Assembly (NCBI RefSeq): GCF_016863315.1
Contig: NZ_BOOQ01000055.1
Coordinates: 30,003 to 94,002 of the forward strand
DNA: 64,000 nt
Direction: 5' to 3'
Source of the DNA: Planotetraspora silvatica
Lineage (GTDB): Bacteria > Actinomycetota > Actinomycetes > Streptosporangiales > Streptosporangiaceae
Positions 50,909 through 60,073 of the stretch are shown here, piece by piece. The notes beneath the pieces were generated by a model. That model did no database searches. It was not told the DNA's origin and was given only the letters and a program-made list of their open reading frames with translations. The translations under genes were made by a program, and so were the position numbers. The first letter of the stretch is position 1. Each line of letters begins with the position of its first letter.

Positions 50909-51793
50909 ATGTCCGCCATGGATTCCCCCTTGGTTCTGGCCAGTCTGCCTTTCGCCCTCGGCATCGTCATGCTCGGACTTGGTCTCGGCCTGACCCTGGA
51001 CGACTTCCGGCGGGTGGGCCAGTATCCGAAGGCGGCCGTGGTTGCGCTGCTGTGCCAGGTCGTGCTGCTGCCGGCGATCTGCTTCGGCCTGGTGGTGGCG
51101 TTCCGGCTCCCGCCGGAACTGGCGGTCGGGATGATGGTGGTCGCGGCGTCGCCCGGTGGCCCCACGGCCAACCTGTTCAGCCACCTGTTCGGCGGGAACG
51201 TCGCGCTGAACATCACGCTCACCGCGGTCAACTCGGTGCTGGTCGTGGTCACCCTGCCGATCGTGGTGAACCTCTCGGCCGGGTACTTCCTCCCCGGCGG
51301 GGCCACCCTCGGGCTGCAGTTCGACAAGTTGCAGCAGGTCTTCGTGATGGTGCTCGGGCCGGTCGTGATCGGGATGCTCGTGCGCGCGCTGGCACCGCGG
51401 GTGGCGCAGCGGCTCAACCTCCCCGTCCGGGTGCTGTCAGTCGTGGTCCTGGTCACGGTCATCTCCGCCGTGCTGTACGGGGAGCGGGAGAACCTCGTCG
51501 ACTATTTCGTCTCGGTCGGGCTGGCCGTGCTGGCCTTCAACATCGTGAGCCTGCTGATCGGCTACGGCGTGCCGCGCCTGGCCGGGGTCGATCACGGCGC
51601 GGCCACCGCGGCCGGGTTCGAGATCGGCATCCACAACACCGCGCTCGCCATCACGATCGCGCTGAGCCCGGCGCTGCTGAACAGTGCCGAGATCGCCATC
51701 CCGGGCGCGGTGTACGGCATTGTCATGTTCTTCTCGGCGCCCGGGTTCGGCTGGTTGATCAGCCGTCGAACTCGAATGAGCTCCGCCCTGTGA
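50909..51793 (+). CDS. Bile acid:sodium symporter (BASS)-family transporter
   Basis: 294 residues from ATG 50909 (AGGA 9 bases upstream). Nine to ten membrane helices, including LVLASLPFALGIVMLGLGLGLTLDDF, VVALLCQVVLLPAICFGLVVAF and GMMVVAASPGGPTANLFSHLFGGNVALNITLTAVNSVL, the last with the conserved PGG/SN core that binds sodium, and the crossover region GFEIGIHNTALAITIAL. The family imports organic anions such as bile acids, pantoate or 2-keto acids with sodium. Substrate unknown. Confidence 0.92.
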   Translation: MSAMDSPLVLASLPFALGIVMLGLGLGLTLDDFRRVGQYPKAAVVALLCQVVLLPAICFGLVVAFRLPPELAVGMMVVAASPGGPTANLFSHLFGGNVALNITLTAVNSVLVVVTLPIVVNLSAGYFLPGGATLGLQFDKLQQVFVMVLGPVVIGMLVRALAPRVAQRLNLPVRVLSVVVLVTVISAVLYGERENLVDYFVSVGLAVLAFNIVSLLIGYGVPRLAGVDHGAATAAGFEIGIHNTALAITIALSPALLNSAEIAIPGAVYGIVMFFSAPGFGWLISRRTRMSSAL

Positions 51794-51879
51794 CCCTTCT
51801 CGGCCCGGGTGGCCTGATGTCACGATCTGACGCCGAAGGCGGCTCCCCGAGACGGTGTCGCTCGTGCTGGGCAGTGCGA

Positions 51880-54800
51880 TCAAAGCTCGGCGAGGAACCT
51901 CTCCGCGCGGCGGGCGAAGAGGTGGGACTCGCGTTCATTGGACTGGTCGCGGGCTTTTTCGGCAGCGGCTCGTACGACTTCGGCGGGTTCGCCGCGGGCG
52001 TGGAGCAGGCGCGCCCGCAGCAGCAGGACAAGTCCTTCGGCGTAGCGTTGGCCGTAGGCCTCCAGTGCCTGGTCCGCTCGGTCGAGGGCGATGGCCGCCT
52101 TGTCCGGCCTACCGGCGGCCAACCACATCTCGGCGAGCAGTCCGTGGTGGTACGCGACGCCCCACCGCGGCGGGTCGACCAGCGTCCCGGCCACGAGCTG
52201 TTCGGCCTCCGCCGCGATACCGGCCGGGTCGTCGCCTACGAGGGCACGGGCCCAGTACCAGTTCAGCCGGATGTAGTGCTCCTGCTGGATGGCGGCGCGG
52301 CCGGTGCCCACGGCCGTCCACCGGTTGATCGTGCGCATCACCCAGTCCGCGTCCCCGGCCATCGAGGCGATGATGGTGATGTAATAGGCCCAGGTCGCGA
52401 CCGCATACGAGTCGTCGGGGCCGTTCCACTTGTTGATCATGACCCCCGCCGTCTCGGCGTCCCCGTGTAGTGCCGTGACGACGGCCTGCCAACCGGGCCA
52501 CTCCCCCGAGACGTCACGCCGGATCGGGCTCTCGCTGTGCGAGGAGACGACCCCGTCGAGAAGGGCGGGGTTGTTCTCGCTGAAGCACCGGTATGCCTCG
52601 CCGATGTTGCCGATGTCCCACTGGTGCAGGCCCCAGGCTTGCCGGCCGTACACTCGGACGACCGGATCGGAGGACGCCTCCCCTTGGTCGTACAGCCGGC
52701 GGACCAGGCGAACCCGGTCCCACTCCAGGAAGGTGTAGGCCCCGAACAGGCGGGCGAACAGGAGGCCCGCGGCCTCCACCTCCCGGCCGAGTTGACGGGC
52801 CAGAAGTTCCGCTCGCTCCAGCAGATCGAAAGTCGTGCCGCCGAACCCGGCTTGCCGACGCGGGGCGATGGCGAGGAGCGAGAGGGCGGAGAGCTCGAGT
52901 TCCGGGAGCCCGGCGGTCCGCGCGATCTGGGCGGCTGACTCCAGGTGCCGATCTGCGGCGGCGAACGCGAGCTTGGCCGCCGCGCGACGACCTGCGCGCT
53001 TCAGCGCCTCTACGGCGCGAACCGGGTCGGCGAGGGGCCTGGCGGCCCACAAGTGGAAGGCGAGGCGTTCGGTGATGGACTCGTCGTCCGCATGGCCTTC
53101 TTCGAGCGCGTCCGCGACCCGCAGGTGCAGCCGGATGGCCCGCCCGTGCTCCGTGGTCTCCGTGACCGATTCGCGAACCAGGTCGTGCGCGAAGCGCCAC
53201 GCGAACGGGTCCTCCGGCTCCGATTCGAGCAGGCCGAGCGCGCGCAGCGGTTCGAGGCGTTCGAGACAGTCCGCGACGTCGGCACCGGCGGCGCGGGCGA
53301 GCAAGCCGAGGTCGACGTCGCGGCCGATCAGCGCCGCGACCTGCAAAAGGTCGCGAGCGTTGTCGTCGAGTCCGGCCATTCGATCGCGGACGACGTCTCG
53401 CACGGTGGACGGCACCCCACCCCGGGCCGATGCGTCACCGTCGCCGAGCGCGCCACGGTCGCTGAGAAGCCGCGCCAGTTCGCGGACGAAGAAGGGATTG
53501 CCGGCGGTCCGAACGTGGATGTTGCGGGCGATGTCCGTGCTGGGTTCGTGGCCGGTCTCGCGGCGGATGAGTTCGGCCACGGCGGTCAGACCGAGCGGGC
53601 CGAGCCGGATCCTGCGGTGGCTGGGCAGCCGGCTGGCCGCGGCCAGTGCCCGCGAAAGGTCGGAGCCGGGTGTCGGTGCGCGGTCGCGAAGGGCACCGAT
53701 GATCGCGGTCCGGGCGGGTAGCCGGCCCACCACGTGGCCGAACAGCTGGAGCGAGGCGGCATCGATCCATTGAAGATCGTCCATGACCAGCAGAATCGGC
53801 TGTTCGGCCGAAGCCTGGCCGATAACAGTGACGACCTGCTCGAACAGGCGGAACTGGGCACGGCTGCCGGTAACCGGCGGCGCGGCGTCATCGTCTCCGG
53901 ATTCGAGGAGACGACCGAGTTCGCCGGCCCGCCACTTCTCACGCGCCGGCGCGGGCAGGCTGTCGACGACGACGGTGAGTGCCTGCTCCCATGGCCACAT
54001 CGAGGGTGTTCCGTCGCCTTCCAAACAGGAAGCCCAGACGACGAGCGCGCCACGCCGGTCCGCGACGGCGGCGGCCTCTTCCAGCAGGCGCGTCTTCCCC
54101 GCGCCCGGTTCGCCTTCCACGATGCCGAGCCCGGTGCGGCCGGTGAGCGCCGCCTCGATGGCCTGCCGCAGTACGCCGAGTTCCTCACCCCGGCCGACCA
54201 GTCCGGCTGCCTGCCTCGCCGGTGCCCGGTCACCGTCATTCTCCGTGCTCGTCGCCACCGGCGGCCTTGAGGTCTGCGTAAGCACGCGCAGGTGCGCGGC
54301 CTGCAGCGCCGGGCCGGGGTCGATGCCGAGTTCCTCGGCGAGGCGGTCACGGACCGCGTGGAACGCTGACAGCGCCTCCGCCTGCCGTCCAGCGGCGCCG
54401 AGGGTGGTGATGAGGCCGGCATGTACGGGTTCGTGGAACAGCGCCATCGACGCGGCCAACTGCAACGGCGGGATCACTCGCTCCGGTCGATGTAACGCCA
54501 CGGCCAGTTCGGCCGCTGTCGCGCATGCGACGTGGAACTCGTCGTCGAGGGCGGCCAAGACCGGCATCGCGATCGATCCATGGGAGAGTCCGTCCCCCGC
54601 GGGTCCCTGCCAGAGGCCGAGCGCTGTGACGTAGTGGTCGAGCGCCACTTCGCGAGCCTGCTCGGCGAGGGCGGCCTGGGCGGCTTCGAGGAGTTCCCGG
54701 AACGTGACGAGGTCGAGCGTGCCGGGCCCGGCGCTGAACACGTACGCGTCGCCGCGGCGGTGCAGGTACGCACCGGCTGCCCGGGCGGGGACCGCGGGTT

Positions 54801-55197
54801 CGAGCACCCGCCGCAATGCCCCGACGTACTTCTGGATGATGTTGAGCGCGCTGGCGGGGGGGTCCTCGGCCCAGATCAGGTCGATCAATTCTCTCGTGCT
54901 GACTGGACGGCCCACGCGCGCCAGGAGCAGGGCCAACAGCTGCGCCTGCTGGCGGGGACCGGCGTCCAGTTCGACGCCGTCGCGCCACAACCGCAACGGA
55001 CCGAGGATCTGCAGGCGCAGCGAACCGGCGCCGACCAACAGACCTTCGCCGTCGGGCCTAACGGAACGGGCTGGCCCAGTCACGTCTGTCGACTCCCGGA
55101 TGGGCATTACAGATTTGTCCGCCTGCGACCCGTTTCGGACCGCAGGGTGCACCGAGTCTACTGGTCCAGGATTGGTCGTAGAAAGGTCGGCGGACAC
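51880..55197 (-). CDS. SARP/AfsR-type transcriptional regulator with BTAD and ATPase domains
   Basis: 1105 residues from GTG 55197; an ATG at residue 31 is an alternative. Winged-helix domain about 58-140 (RLQILGPLRLWRDGVELDAGPRQQAQLLALLLARVGRPVSTRELIDLIW). Bacterial transcriptional activator domain about 165-310, ending LGIDPGPALQAAHLRVL. STAND ATPase from about 340, Walker A GEPGAGKTRLL (about 364) and Walker B LLVMDDLQWIDA. TPR-like repeats to the end. Large SARPs switch on secondary-metabolite genes. The only biosynthetic traces nearby are an LLM oxidoreductase and a PKS relic, so the target is uncertain. A DUF4188 gene is divergent. Confidence 0.92.
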   Translation of the reverse strand: MSADLSTTNPGPVDSVHPAVRNGSQADKSVMPIRESTDVTGPARSVRPDGEGLLVGAGSLRLQILGPLRLWRDGVELDAGPRQQAQLLALLLARVGRPVSTRELIDLIWAEDPPASALNIIQKYVGALRRVLEPAVPARAAGAYLHRRGDAYVFSAGPGTLDLVTFRELLEAAQAALAEQAREVALDHYVTALGLWQGPAGDGLSHGSIAMPVLAALDDEFHVACATAAELAVALHRPERVIPPLQLAASMALFHEPVHAGLITTLGAAGRQAEALSAFHAVRDRLAEELGIDPGPALQAAHLRVLTQTSRPPVATSTENDGDRAPARQAAGLVGRGEELGVLRQAIEAALTGRTGLGIVEGEPGAGKTRLLEEAAAVADRRGALVVWASCLEGDGTPSMWPWEQALTVVVDSLPAPAREKWRAGELGRLLESGDDDAAPPVTGSRAQFRLFEQVVTVIGQASAEQPILLVMDDLQWIDAASLQLFGHVVGRLPARTAIIGALRDRAPTPGSDLSRALAAASRLPSHRRIRLGPLGLTAVAELIRRETGHEPSTDIARNIHVRTAGNPFFVRELARLLSDRGALGDGDASARGGVPSTVRDVVRDRMAGLDDNARDLLQVAALIGRDVDLGLLARAAGADVADCLERLEPLRALGLLESEPEDPFAWRFAHDLVRESVTETTEHGRAIRLHLRVADALEEGHADDESITERLAFHLWAARPLADPVRAVEALKRAGRRAAAKLAFAAADRHLESAAQIARTAGLPELELSALSLLAIAPRRQAGFGGTTFDLLERAELLARQLGREVEAAGLLFARLFGAYTFLEWDRVRLVRRLYDQGEASSDPVVRVYGRQAWGLHQWDIGNIGEAYRCFSENNPALLDGVVSSHSESPIRRDVSGEWPGWQAVVTALHGDAETAGVMINKWNGPDDSYAVATWAYYITIIASMAGDADWVMRTINRWTAVGTGRAAIQQEHYIRLNWYWARALVGDDPAGIAAEAEQLVAGTLVDPPRWGVAYHHGLLAEMWLAAGRPDKAAIALDRADQALEAYGQRYAEGLVLLLRARLLHARGEPAEVVRAAAEKARDQSNERESHLFARRAERFLAEL

Positions 55198-55237
55198 GCC
55201 ACCTCGAGCCGGGTTGAATGAACGAGCGGAAGTCGCC

Positions 55238-55288
55238 GTTCACTGCTTTCGATATTCGTTCAGTAGTAGTCAAGTTCGCTTTCGTATG
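55238..55288. promoter_or_regulatory. GTTC direct repeats in the SARP/DUF4188 divergent promoter
   Basis: GTTC begins at 55238, 55258 and 55274; the first and last copies extend to GTTCactGCTTTCGaTAT and GTTCGCTTTCGTAT, and the middle one reads GTTCAGT. The stretch is AT-rich between GC-rich genes. SARP proteins bind short direct repeats near the -35, so this may be the regulator's own site. Confidence 0.4.
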
Positions 55289-55419
55289 TTGAGGCCGGGC
55301 GCCGATGAGGTGCTTCTACGCCCGCCGTGACCTCCTTGAAAGCGACGACCCGTCCGCGCAGGCAGATGACCTGCCTCCCACACCAGCCCATGCGTAACCC
55401 GAGCCATAAGGAGCGTTGG

Positions 55420-55926
55420 ATGCCGACGCGCGTGAACCGGCAGACCGTCGATCTATCCGCCTATCCCGACCTCATGGTCCTGTACCTCGGCATGCGGGTG
55501 AATCGTCTGTACGGGATCCGGACCTTCTTCAGCTTCGGCCGGAAGATCAGTGAGTCGGTCGCGGGCAAGCCGGACGGGCTGTTGCTGCACGAGCCCGTGT
55601 ACTACTCGTTCTTCCCGATGAACATGGGGATGCGCCAGTACTGGCGGGACCTGCCGTCGCTGCTCGCCTTTGCCCGGTCCGAGCCACATCGGGAGTGGTG
55701 GCTGGACTTCCTGCGGGACTCGGGCGGAACCGGTTTCTGGCACGAGACGTACTCGATCAGGGGCGGCATGGAGGCCGTCTACGACGACGTGCCCAAGCCG
55801 CTCGGGTTCGGACGGTTCGCCGGGATCGGGCGCGCTCGTGGACCCATGTTCGGTTCCGCGGCTCGCCTGGGACGCACCGAGCACGGCAGCCCGGTCCTGA
55901 GTGAGACGGACCTCTACGAGTCCTAG
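55420..55926 (+). CDS. DUF4188 family protein
   Basis: 168 residues from ATG 55420, where AAGGAG lies 6 bases upstream. It starts TRVNRQTVDLSAYPDLMVLYLGMRVNRLYGIRTFFSFG and continues with GLLLHEPVYYSFFPMNMGMRQYWRD, FARSEPHREWWLDFLRD, GGTGFWHETYSIRGGMEAVYDD, a layout typical of DUF4188, a ferredoxin-like-fold family sometimes annotated as monooxygenase-like. The biochemical role is unknown. It is divergent from the SARP regulator and may be its target. Confidence 0.75.
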   Translation: MPTRVNRQTVDLSAYPDLMVLYLGMRVNRLYGIRTFFSFGRKISESVAGKPDGLLLHEPVYYSFFPMNMGMRQYWRDLPSLLAFARSEPHREWWLDFLRDSGGTGFWHETYSIRGGMEAVYDDVPKPLGFGRFAGIGRARGPMFGSAARLGRTEHGSPVLSETDLYES

Positions 55927-56503
55927 GTGTACTGACCACGGAGTGTCCGCCCTGTGACACCGACCGTCGGCGGAATTCACGGGTAGCGGCACATGTTCGC
56001 CGGGCCCGCGAATGCGGCGATCGTGGCGGCGGACATACCCTCCCGGGCACCGTCACCTCGCTCGTGCCGACGGTCATGGCTGCCCAGAGCTCATGAGTGG
56101 TGTCACCCTCCTAGAAGCGAAGGCGCGAGTTGGGGCTGACGGGAACGTTCTGGGAACTCCCATGAGTCATGCCGAGTTGTCGAGCAAGCTTCCTCACGCT
56201 GACCAGCGTGCACGCATCGGCGCCCACTGCCGCCGCGCGGTCGAGGCGTACCTTCGGGTGGTCGTCAAGCTGCCGTGCAGAGGCAACAAGCGTCGGAGAC
56301 GGCCTCGCGCGAGCCGACCACCGAAGCAGACCGGTGAGATCCCACATCGCGGGACCCGCTGAACAGTGCCGCCCCAAAAGCGAGTATCGCCCCGTGCTGT
56401 TTCATCCGTTCGAACCGGCTACCAGGGCGTCGCACGCGGTTGAGCGGCGCGGTGCACGGAATGATGGTCGGCGAGTTCGCCTGAGAGTTGACGGGAGCCA
56501 TGA
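55927..56503 (+). other. Gene-less stretch between DUF4188 and LLM genes
   Basis: 577 bases. An open frame at 56012-56362 (116 codons) has weak coding character, very Arg-rich at its end, and no recognised domain; I do not call it a gene. No terminator or tRNA is visible. The last part must contain the LLM promoter. Confidence 0.45.
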
Positions 56504-57373
56504 ATGCGGATCGGTGTCGTCTTTCCCCAGACCGAGATCGGCCCGGACGTAGGCGCGGTGCGCGCCTACGGCCAAGGGGTCGAGGAGCTCGGTTTCCGGC
56601 ACGTGATGGCCTATGACCACGTCGTCGGAGCCGACCCGGCGGTCCACCAGGGCTGGCAAGGTGTCTACGACGTGCGGACCACGTTCCACGAACCGATGGT
56701 CCTGTTCGGCTACCTCGCCGCACTGACCTCACTGGAACTCGTCACCGCCATCATCATCCTGCCCCAGCGGCAGACGGCCCTGGTGGCCAAGCAGGCGGCG
56801 GAGGTCGACCTGCTCAGCGCCGGCCGGTTGCGGCTGGGCGTGGGCCTGGGGTGGAACCAGGTCGAGTACGAAGCCCTCGGCCAGGAATTCACCACCCGGG
56901 GCAAGCGCGTCGAGGAGCAGGTCGAGTTGCTTCGCCGGTTGTGGACCGAACAATCGGTCACCTTCGACGGCACCTATGACCGGGTGACCGGAGCGGGGCT
57001 GGCGCCCCTGCCGGTGCAGCGGCCGATCCCCATCTGGTTCGGCGCACAGTCGCCCGCGGCGTACCGCCGCGCTGGACGACTCGCCGACGGCTGGTTCCCG
57101 CAGATGGCCCCAGGCCCGAAGCTGGATGAGGCCAAGGCGATGGTGGACGAGGCCGCCGCGCAGGCGGGACGCGACCCCTCCACGCTCGGCATGGAAGGAC
57201 GGGTCAACTGGACAGGCGACGCGGAGGAGCTGAACGATCTGGCCCGCCGGTGGCGGCAGTCCGGCGCCACTCACATCGCCATCAACACCATGAAAGCGGG
57301 CCTGCGCTCGGTCGACGAGCACCTGTCCGCGCTGGAGACCGCCGCCGAGACGCTCGAACCGCGGAAAGGCTAG
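56504..57373 (+). CDS. LLM-class (luciferase-like, probable F420-dependent) oxidoreductase
   Basis: 289 residues from ATG 56504, with GGGAG 6 bases upstream. Typical landmarks: MRIGVVFPQTEIGPDVGAVRAYGQGVEELGF (N-terminal barrel strand), YDHVVGADP, LELVTAIIILPQRQTALVAKQAAEVDLLSAGRLRLGVGLGWNQVEYEALG (the cofactor cavity LGVGxGW) and PIPIWFGAQSPAAYRRAGRLADGWFP. In actinomycetes this subgroup mostly uses F420H2. Substrate unknown. A strong palindromic terminator follows. Confidence 0.92.
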   Translation: MRIGVVFPQTEIGPDVGAVRAYGQGVEELGFRHVMAYDHVVGADPAVHQGWQGVYDVRTTFHEPMVLFGYLAALTSLELVTAIIILPQRQTALVAKQAAEVDLLSAGRLRLGVGLGWNQVEYEALGQEFTTRGKRVEEQVELLRRLWTEQSVTFDGTYDRVTGAGLAPLPVQRPIPIWFGAQSPAAYRRAGRLADGWFPQMAPGPKLDEAKAMVDEAAAQAGRDPSTLGMEGRVNWTGDAEELNDLARRWRQSGATHIAINTMKAGLRSVDEHLSALETAAETLEPRKG

Positions 57374-57444
57374 GCCGGTCGGGAAACAGGCTCGGAGATC
57401 AGGCGTAATTCGGGTTGGGTGAACCGCCTCCCGAAACACGGGAC

Positions 57445-57476
57445 GGCGGTGCGGCCCCGCGCGGGGCCGCACCGCC
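57445..57476. terminator. 32-bp perfect palindrome, bidirectional terminator
   Basis: Two 16-base arms meet without a spacer (57445-57460 and 57461-57476), all G+C except one A-T pair. In RNA it gives a stem of 14 bp with a 4-base loop. It lies between the convergent LLM and symporter genes, 21 bases before the symporter stop. Confidence 0.8.
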
Positions 57477-57496
57477 ATCTCATCCGGGTGAGAACG

Positions 57497-58813
57497 TTAT
57501 GCGATCGCCGGTTCGCCCGAGGAGCGCGGCGCACTCACCGGCGCCTCGTCGAGCGGCTGCGGAGGAGCGTTGAGCACCGCCTCGTCGATACGGCCCTCGC
57601 TACGGGCGACGAGGACCGGCACCACGATCTGCCCGGCGACGTTGGTCGCGGTGCGGATCATGTCGAGGATCGGGTCGATGGCCAGCAGCAGGCCGACCCC
57701 CTCGAGCGGCAGTCCCAGCGTGCTCAGTGTCAGCGTGAGCATGACGATCGCGCCGGTCAGACCGGCCGTCGCGGCCGACCCGACCACGGACACGAACGCG
57801 ATGAGCAGGTACTCGCCGATCCCCAGATGAACGTTGAACACCTGCGCCACGAAGATCGCCGCCAGCGCCGGGTAGATCGAGGCGCAGCCGTCCATCTTGG
57901 TGGTCGCGCCGAAGGGCACGGCGAAGGAGGCGTAGTCACGGTCGACGCCCAGACGCTCGATCGTGACCTTCTGCGTCAGTGGCAGCGTGCCGACCGAGGA
58001 ACGGGAGACGAAGGCCAACTCGATCGCCGGCCACGCGTTGCGGTAGAACGTGATCGGGTTCACCTTGCCGACCAGCGCGAGCAGCGTCGGGTAGACGGCC
58101 AGCAGGATGATGAAGCAACCGATGTAGACGCCGAGGCTGAGCTTGGCCAGCGGCGCGAGCAGGTCCCATCCGTACGTGGCGACAGACTTGCCGATCAGGC
58201 CGGCGGTCCCGATGGGGGCCAGGCGGATGACCCACCACAGCGCTTTCTGGACCAGTTCGAGAATCGAGCGGCTGAAGTCGAGGAACGGCTCGGCCTTCTC
58301 GCCGATCGCGATGGCCGCCGCGCCGAGGACGATCCCCAGGAAGACGATCTGGAGGACGTTGAGCTCGGTGAACGCCGTGACGATGTTCGTCGGGATGATG
58401 CCCGTGAGGAAGTCGACCCAGGTGCCGACATTCTCGGGCGCCTTCGCGCCCGCCGTGCTCAGGGTGACGCCCTGGCCCGGGTTGATGATCAGTCCAAGGC
58501 CGATGCCGACGATGACGGCGATCAGCGCGGTGGCCAGGAACCAGAACAGCGTCTTGCCCGCCAGCCTGGCCGCGCCGTTGACGTTGCGGAGGTTGGCGAC
58601 GCTGACCACCACGGCGGTGAACACCAGCGGCGGCACTGCCAGCTTGAGCAGCTGGACGAAGATTTTTCCGACTTCGGTGAGGGTGGTGGCAAGCCAGGCG
58701 ACGTCCCAGATGCGGGCGGCGAAACCGAGGGCCACGCCCACGACCAGGCCCAGCAGCAACTGCAGGGAGAAAGAGAATCTCTTCACGATGAGGAAGGCTC
58801 CGAAAGACGGCAT
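57497..58813 (-). CDS. Dicarboxylate/glutamate:cation symporter (DAACS family)
   Basis: 438 residues from ATG 58813; a GTG nine codons in is possible. About eight helices plus two hairpins. Family signatures: FVQLLKLAVPPLVFTAVVVSVANL (helix 2-3), SRSSVGTLPLTQ (first hairpin Ser-rich tip), ATTKMDGCASIYPALAAIFVAQVF (the NMDG-like substrate site, here KMDG) and AIDPILDMIRTATNVAGQIV (Asp and Arg/Asn of the substrate pocket). Family members import C4-dicarboxylates or acidic amino acids with Na or H. The exact substrate is open. Confidence 0.93.
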   Translation of the reverse strand: MPSFGAFLIVKRFSFSLQLLLGLVVGVALGFAARIWDVAWLATTLTEVGKIFVQLLKLAVPPLVFTAVVVSVANLRNVNGAARLAGKTLFWFLATALIAVIVGIGLGLIINPGQGVTLSTAGAKAPENVGTWVDFLTGIIPTNIVTAFTELNVLQIVFLGIVLGAAAIAIGEKAEPFLDFSRSILELVQKALWWVIRLAPIGTAGLIGKSVATYGWDLLAPLAKLSLGVYIGCFIILLAVYPTLLALVGKVNPITFYRNAWPAIELAFVSRSSVGTLPLTQKVTIERLGVDRDYASFAVPFGATTKMDGCASIYPALAAIFVAQVFNVHLGIGEYLLIAFVSVVGSAATAGLTGAIVMLTLTLSTLGLPLEGVGLLLAIDPILDMIRTATNVAGQIVVPVLVARSEGRIDEAVLNAPPQPLDEAPVSAPRSSGEPAIA

Positions 58814-59061
58814 GCCTGAGAGGGCATGCGAAAGGGGGGTGGGTGAGGGGTCGGGGGATCGAGCGTTCGTCGAAACGCGATCAGCGACAGAGGGAGCCGG
58901 TCAGACGACAGAGATCGATGTGCAGCCGCTCAACAAGCCACACAGACAGGACGGAAAACCTCACGCGATCAGCAAACCGCAGTCAATAGGACAGTATTCC
59001 GATCGCAAAAGTGATCTAGCTCATAATCCGGACTTTCCTAGCCGGAAGCGCCGGGAGATCA

Positions 59062-59457
59062 AGGGAGATCGCCGCAGCCCACATCGCCGGCGCGCTGTCC
59101 CTCGCCGATGCCGCCGCGGTCGTCGCACTCCGCAGCCAGGCGATCGCGACCATCGGAGCGACGGGCCGGATGGCCTCTGTGCCCCTTCCCGCCGACGAGG
59201 TGCGCAGACGACTGGCCGACTGGGGCGACCGGCTCAGCGTCGGAGCCGTCAACGGGCCCGCGGTCACCGTGGTGTCCGGTGAAGCCACAACACTGACCGA
59301 GTTCGTCACCGTCTGCCGCGCGGACGACCTCGACGTGCGGGAGGTGCGGGTCGACTACGCCTCCCATTCGCCCCTGGTCGAAGCGGTGAAACCTCGTCTC
59401 ATCGAGGTCCTGTCGGATATCCGTCCTCGCACGTCGGACATCGCTTTCTCGCGGTGA
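59062..59457 (+). pseudogene. Relic of a modular polyketide synthase acyltransferase domain
   Basis: About 130 codons that read EIAAAHIAGALSLADAAAVVALRSQAI, then MASVPLPADEVRRRL, LSVGAVNGPAVTVVSGEA and VRVDYASHSPLVEAVKPRL. This is the middle of a PKS AT domain: in a complete domain the nucleophile GHSxG directly precedes EIAAAH and the motif SHSP is near the end. Here the Ser region is missing on the left, and the frame stops right after DIAFSR on the right. No start codon or ribosome site, ketosynthase or carrier domain is nearby. A broken leftover of a larger PKS gene. Confidence 0.75.
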
Positions 59458-60014
59458 AGCTGGCCACCGACCGCTCACGCGCCGTCGTCGTCACGCCGTG
59501 ACGGCCTTGCCGCGTCCGTACATACACGGGCTCGACTGCGGCAGGCTTCACACCTGCCACTGCTCATCACGGTCAACCTCATCGGAGGGCTGACCCGCAT
59601 CGACCGGCCGGCCGCAATGATCGCAGCGTTCACGCTGCCCAACGGCCGGAGCCGTAGCTGATACGGAGAGCGGCCATCGACGCCCGCGTTCCGCCCACCG
59701 GCCCGGCGGCCGTAACGCGCCGGCGGAGGCACGTCCCCGAACCTCCGACTCTGCCTCCCGACAGCAGAGATCGCCGACGATGAAGCGCCCGTGCCGACGC
59801 CGGCCAGGTACTCCCCCACGGCGTGCCTTTGCTGAACATCCATCCCGCACCTGGCCACGCCGACGACCCTTGGCCGGCACCGCCTCCACAGACGAGTCCC
59901 GGCACCCAGACCCAGCCGTCGGCCCCACCTGCTCTGGGCGATCCGGGTCGTACGTAAGAAGGCGGCCATCGGCTCGCTGATCGGGCGGTGAACTTCATCA
60001 CGTTGATCCGGAAC
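59458..60014. other. Gene-less stretch between PKS relic and CopD promoter
   Basis: About 560 bases without a convincing gene. Open frames on both strands are short, Arg/Pro-rich and match nothing I recognise. Probably decayed DNA continuous with the PKS relic. Confidence 0.5.
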
Positions 60015-60033
60015 TTAGCTATGCCTAACCTAA
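60015..60033. promoter_or_regulatory. Candidate IdeR/DtxR iron box upstream of the CopD-like gene
   Basis: TTAGCTATGCCTAACCTAA matches the actinobacterial iron-box consensus TTAGGTTAGGCTAACCTAA at 15 of 19 positions, with a perfect right half. It lies 41 bases upstream of the GTG start. Iron control of the CopD-like gene is the inference. Confidence 0.55.
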
Positions 60034-60051
60034 GTAAATCTGCATTTACTT
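60032..60051. promoter_or_regulatory. Perfect inverted repeat overlapping the CopD promoter
   Basis: AAGTAAAT-CTGC-ATTTACTT has perfect 8-bp arms in an AT-rich island. It overlaps the right end of the iron box by two bases and ends 22 bases before the GTG. A second metal regulator, or part of the same operator, may bind here. Confidence 0.5.
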
Positions 60052-60073
60052 GGCCTATCCCCCGAGGTGAACC

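Noticed and set aside
56012..56362. A 116-codon frame between the DUF4188 and LLM genes.
   Set aside because: No domain, an Arg-rich tail and no clear ribosome site. It could be real but is not supported.
51880..59457. Reading the SARP, DUF4188, LLM and PKS relic as an active antibiotic gene cluster.
   Set aside because: No intact core biosynthetic enzyme, carrier protein or thioesterase is present; the PKS part is a fragment.
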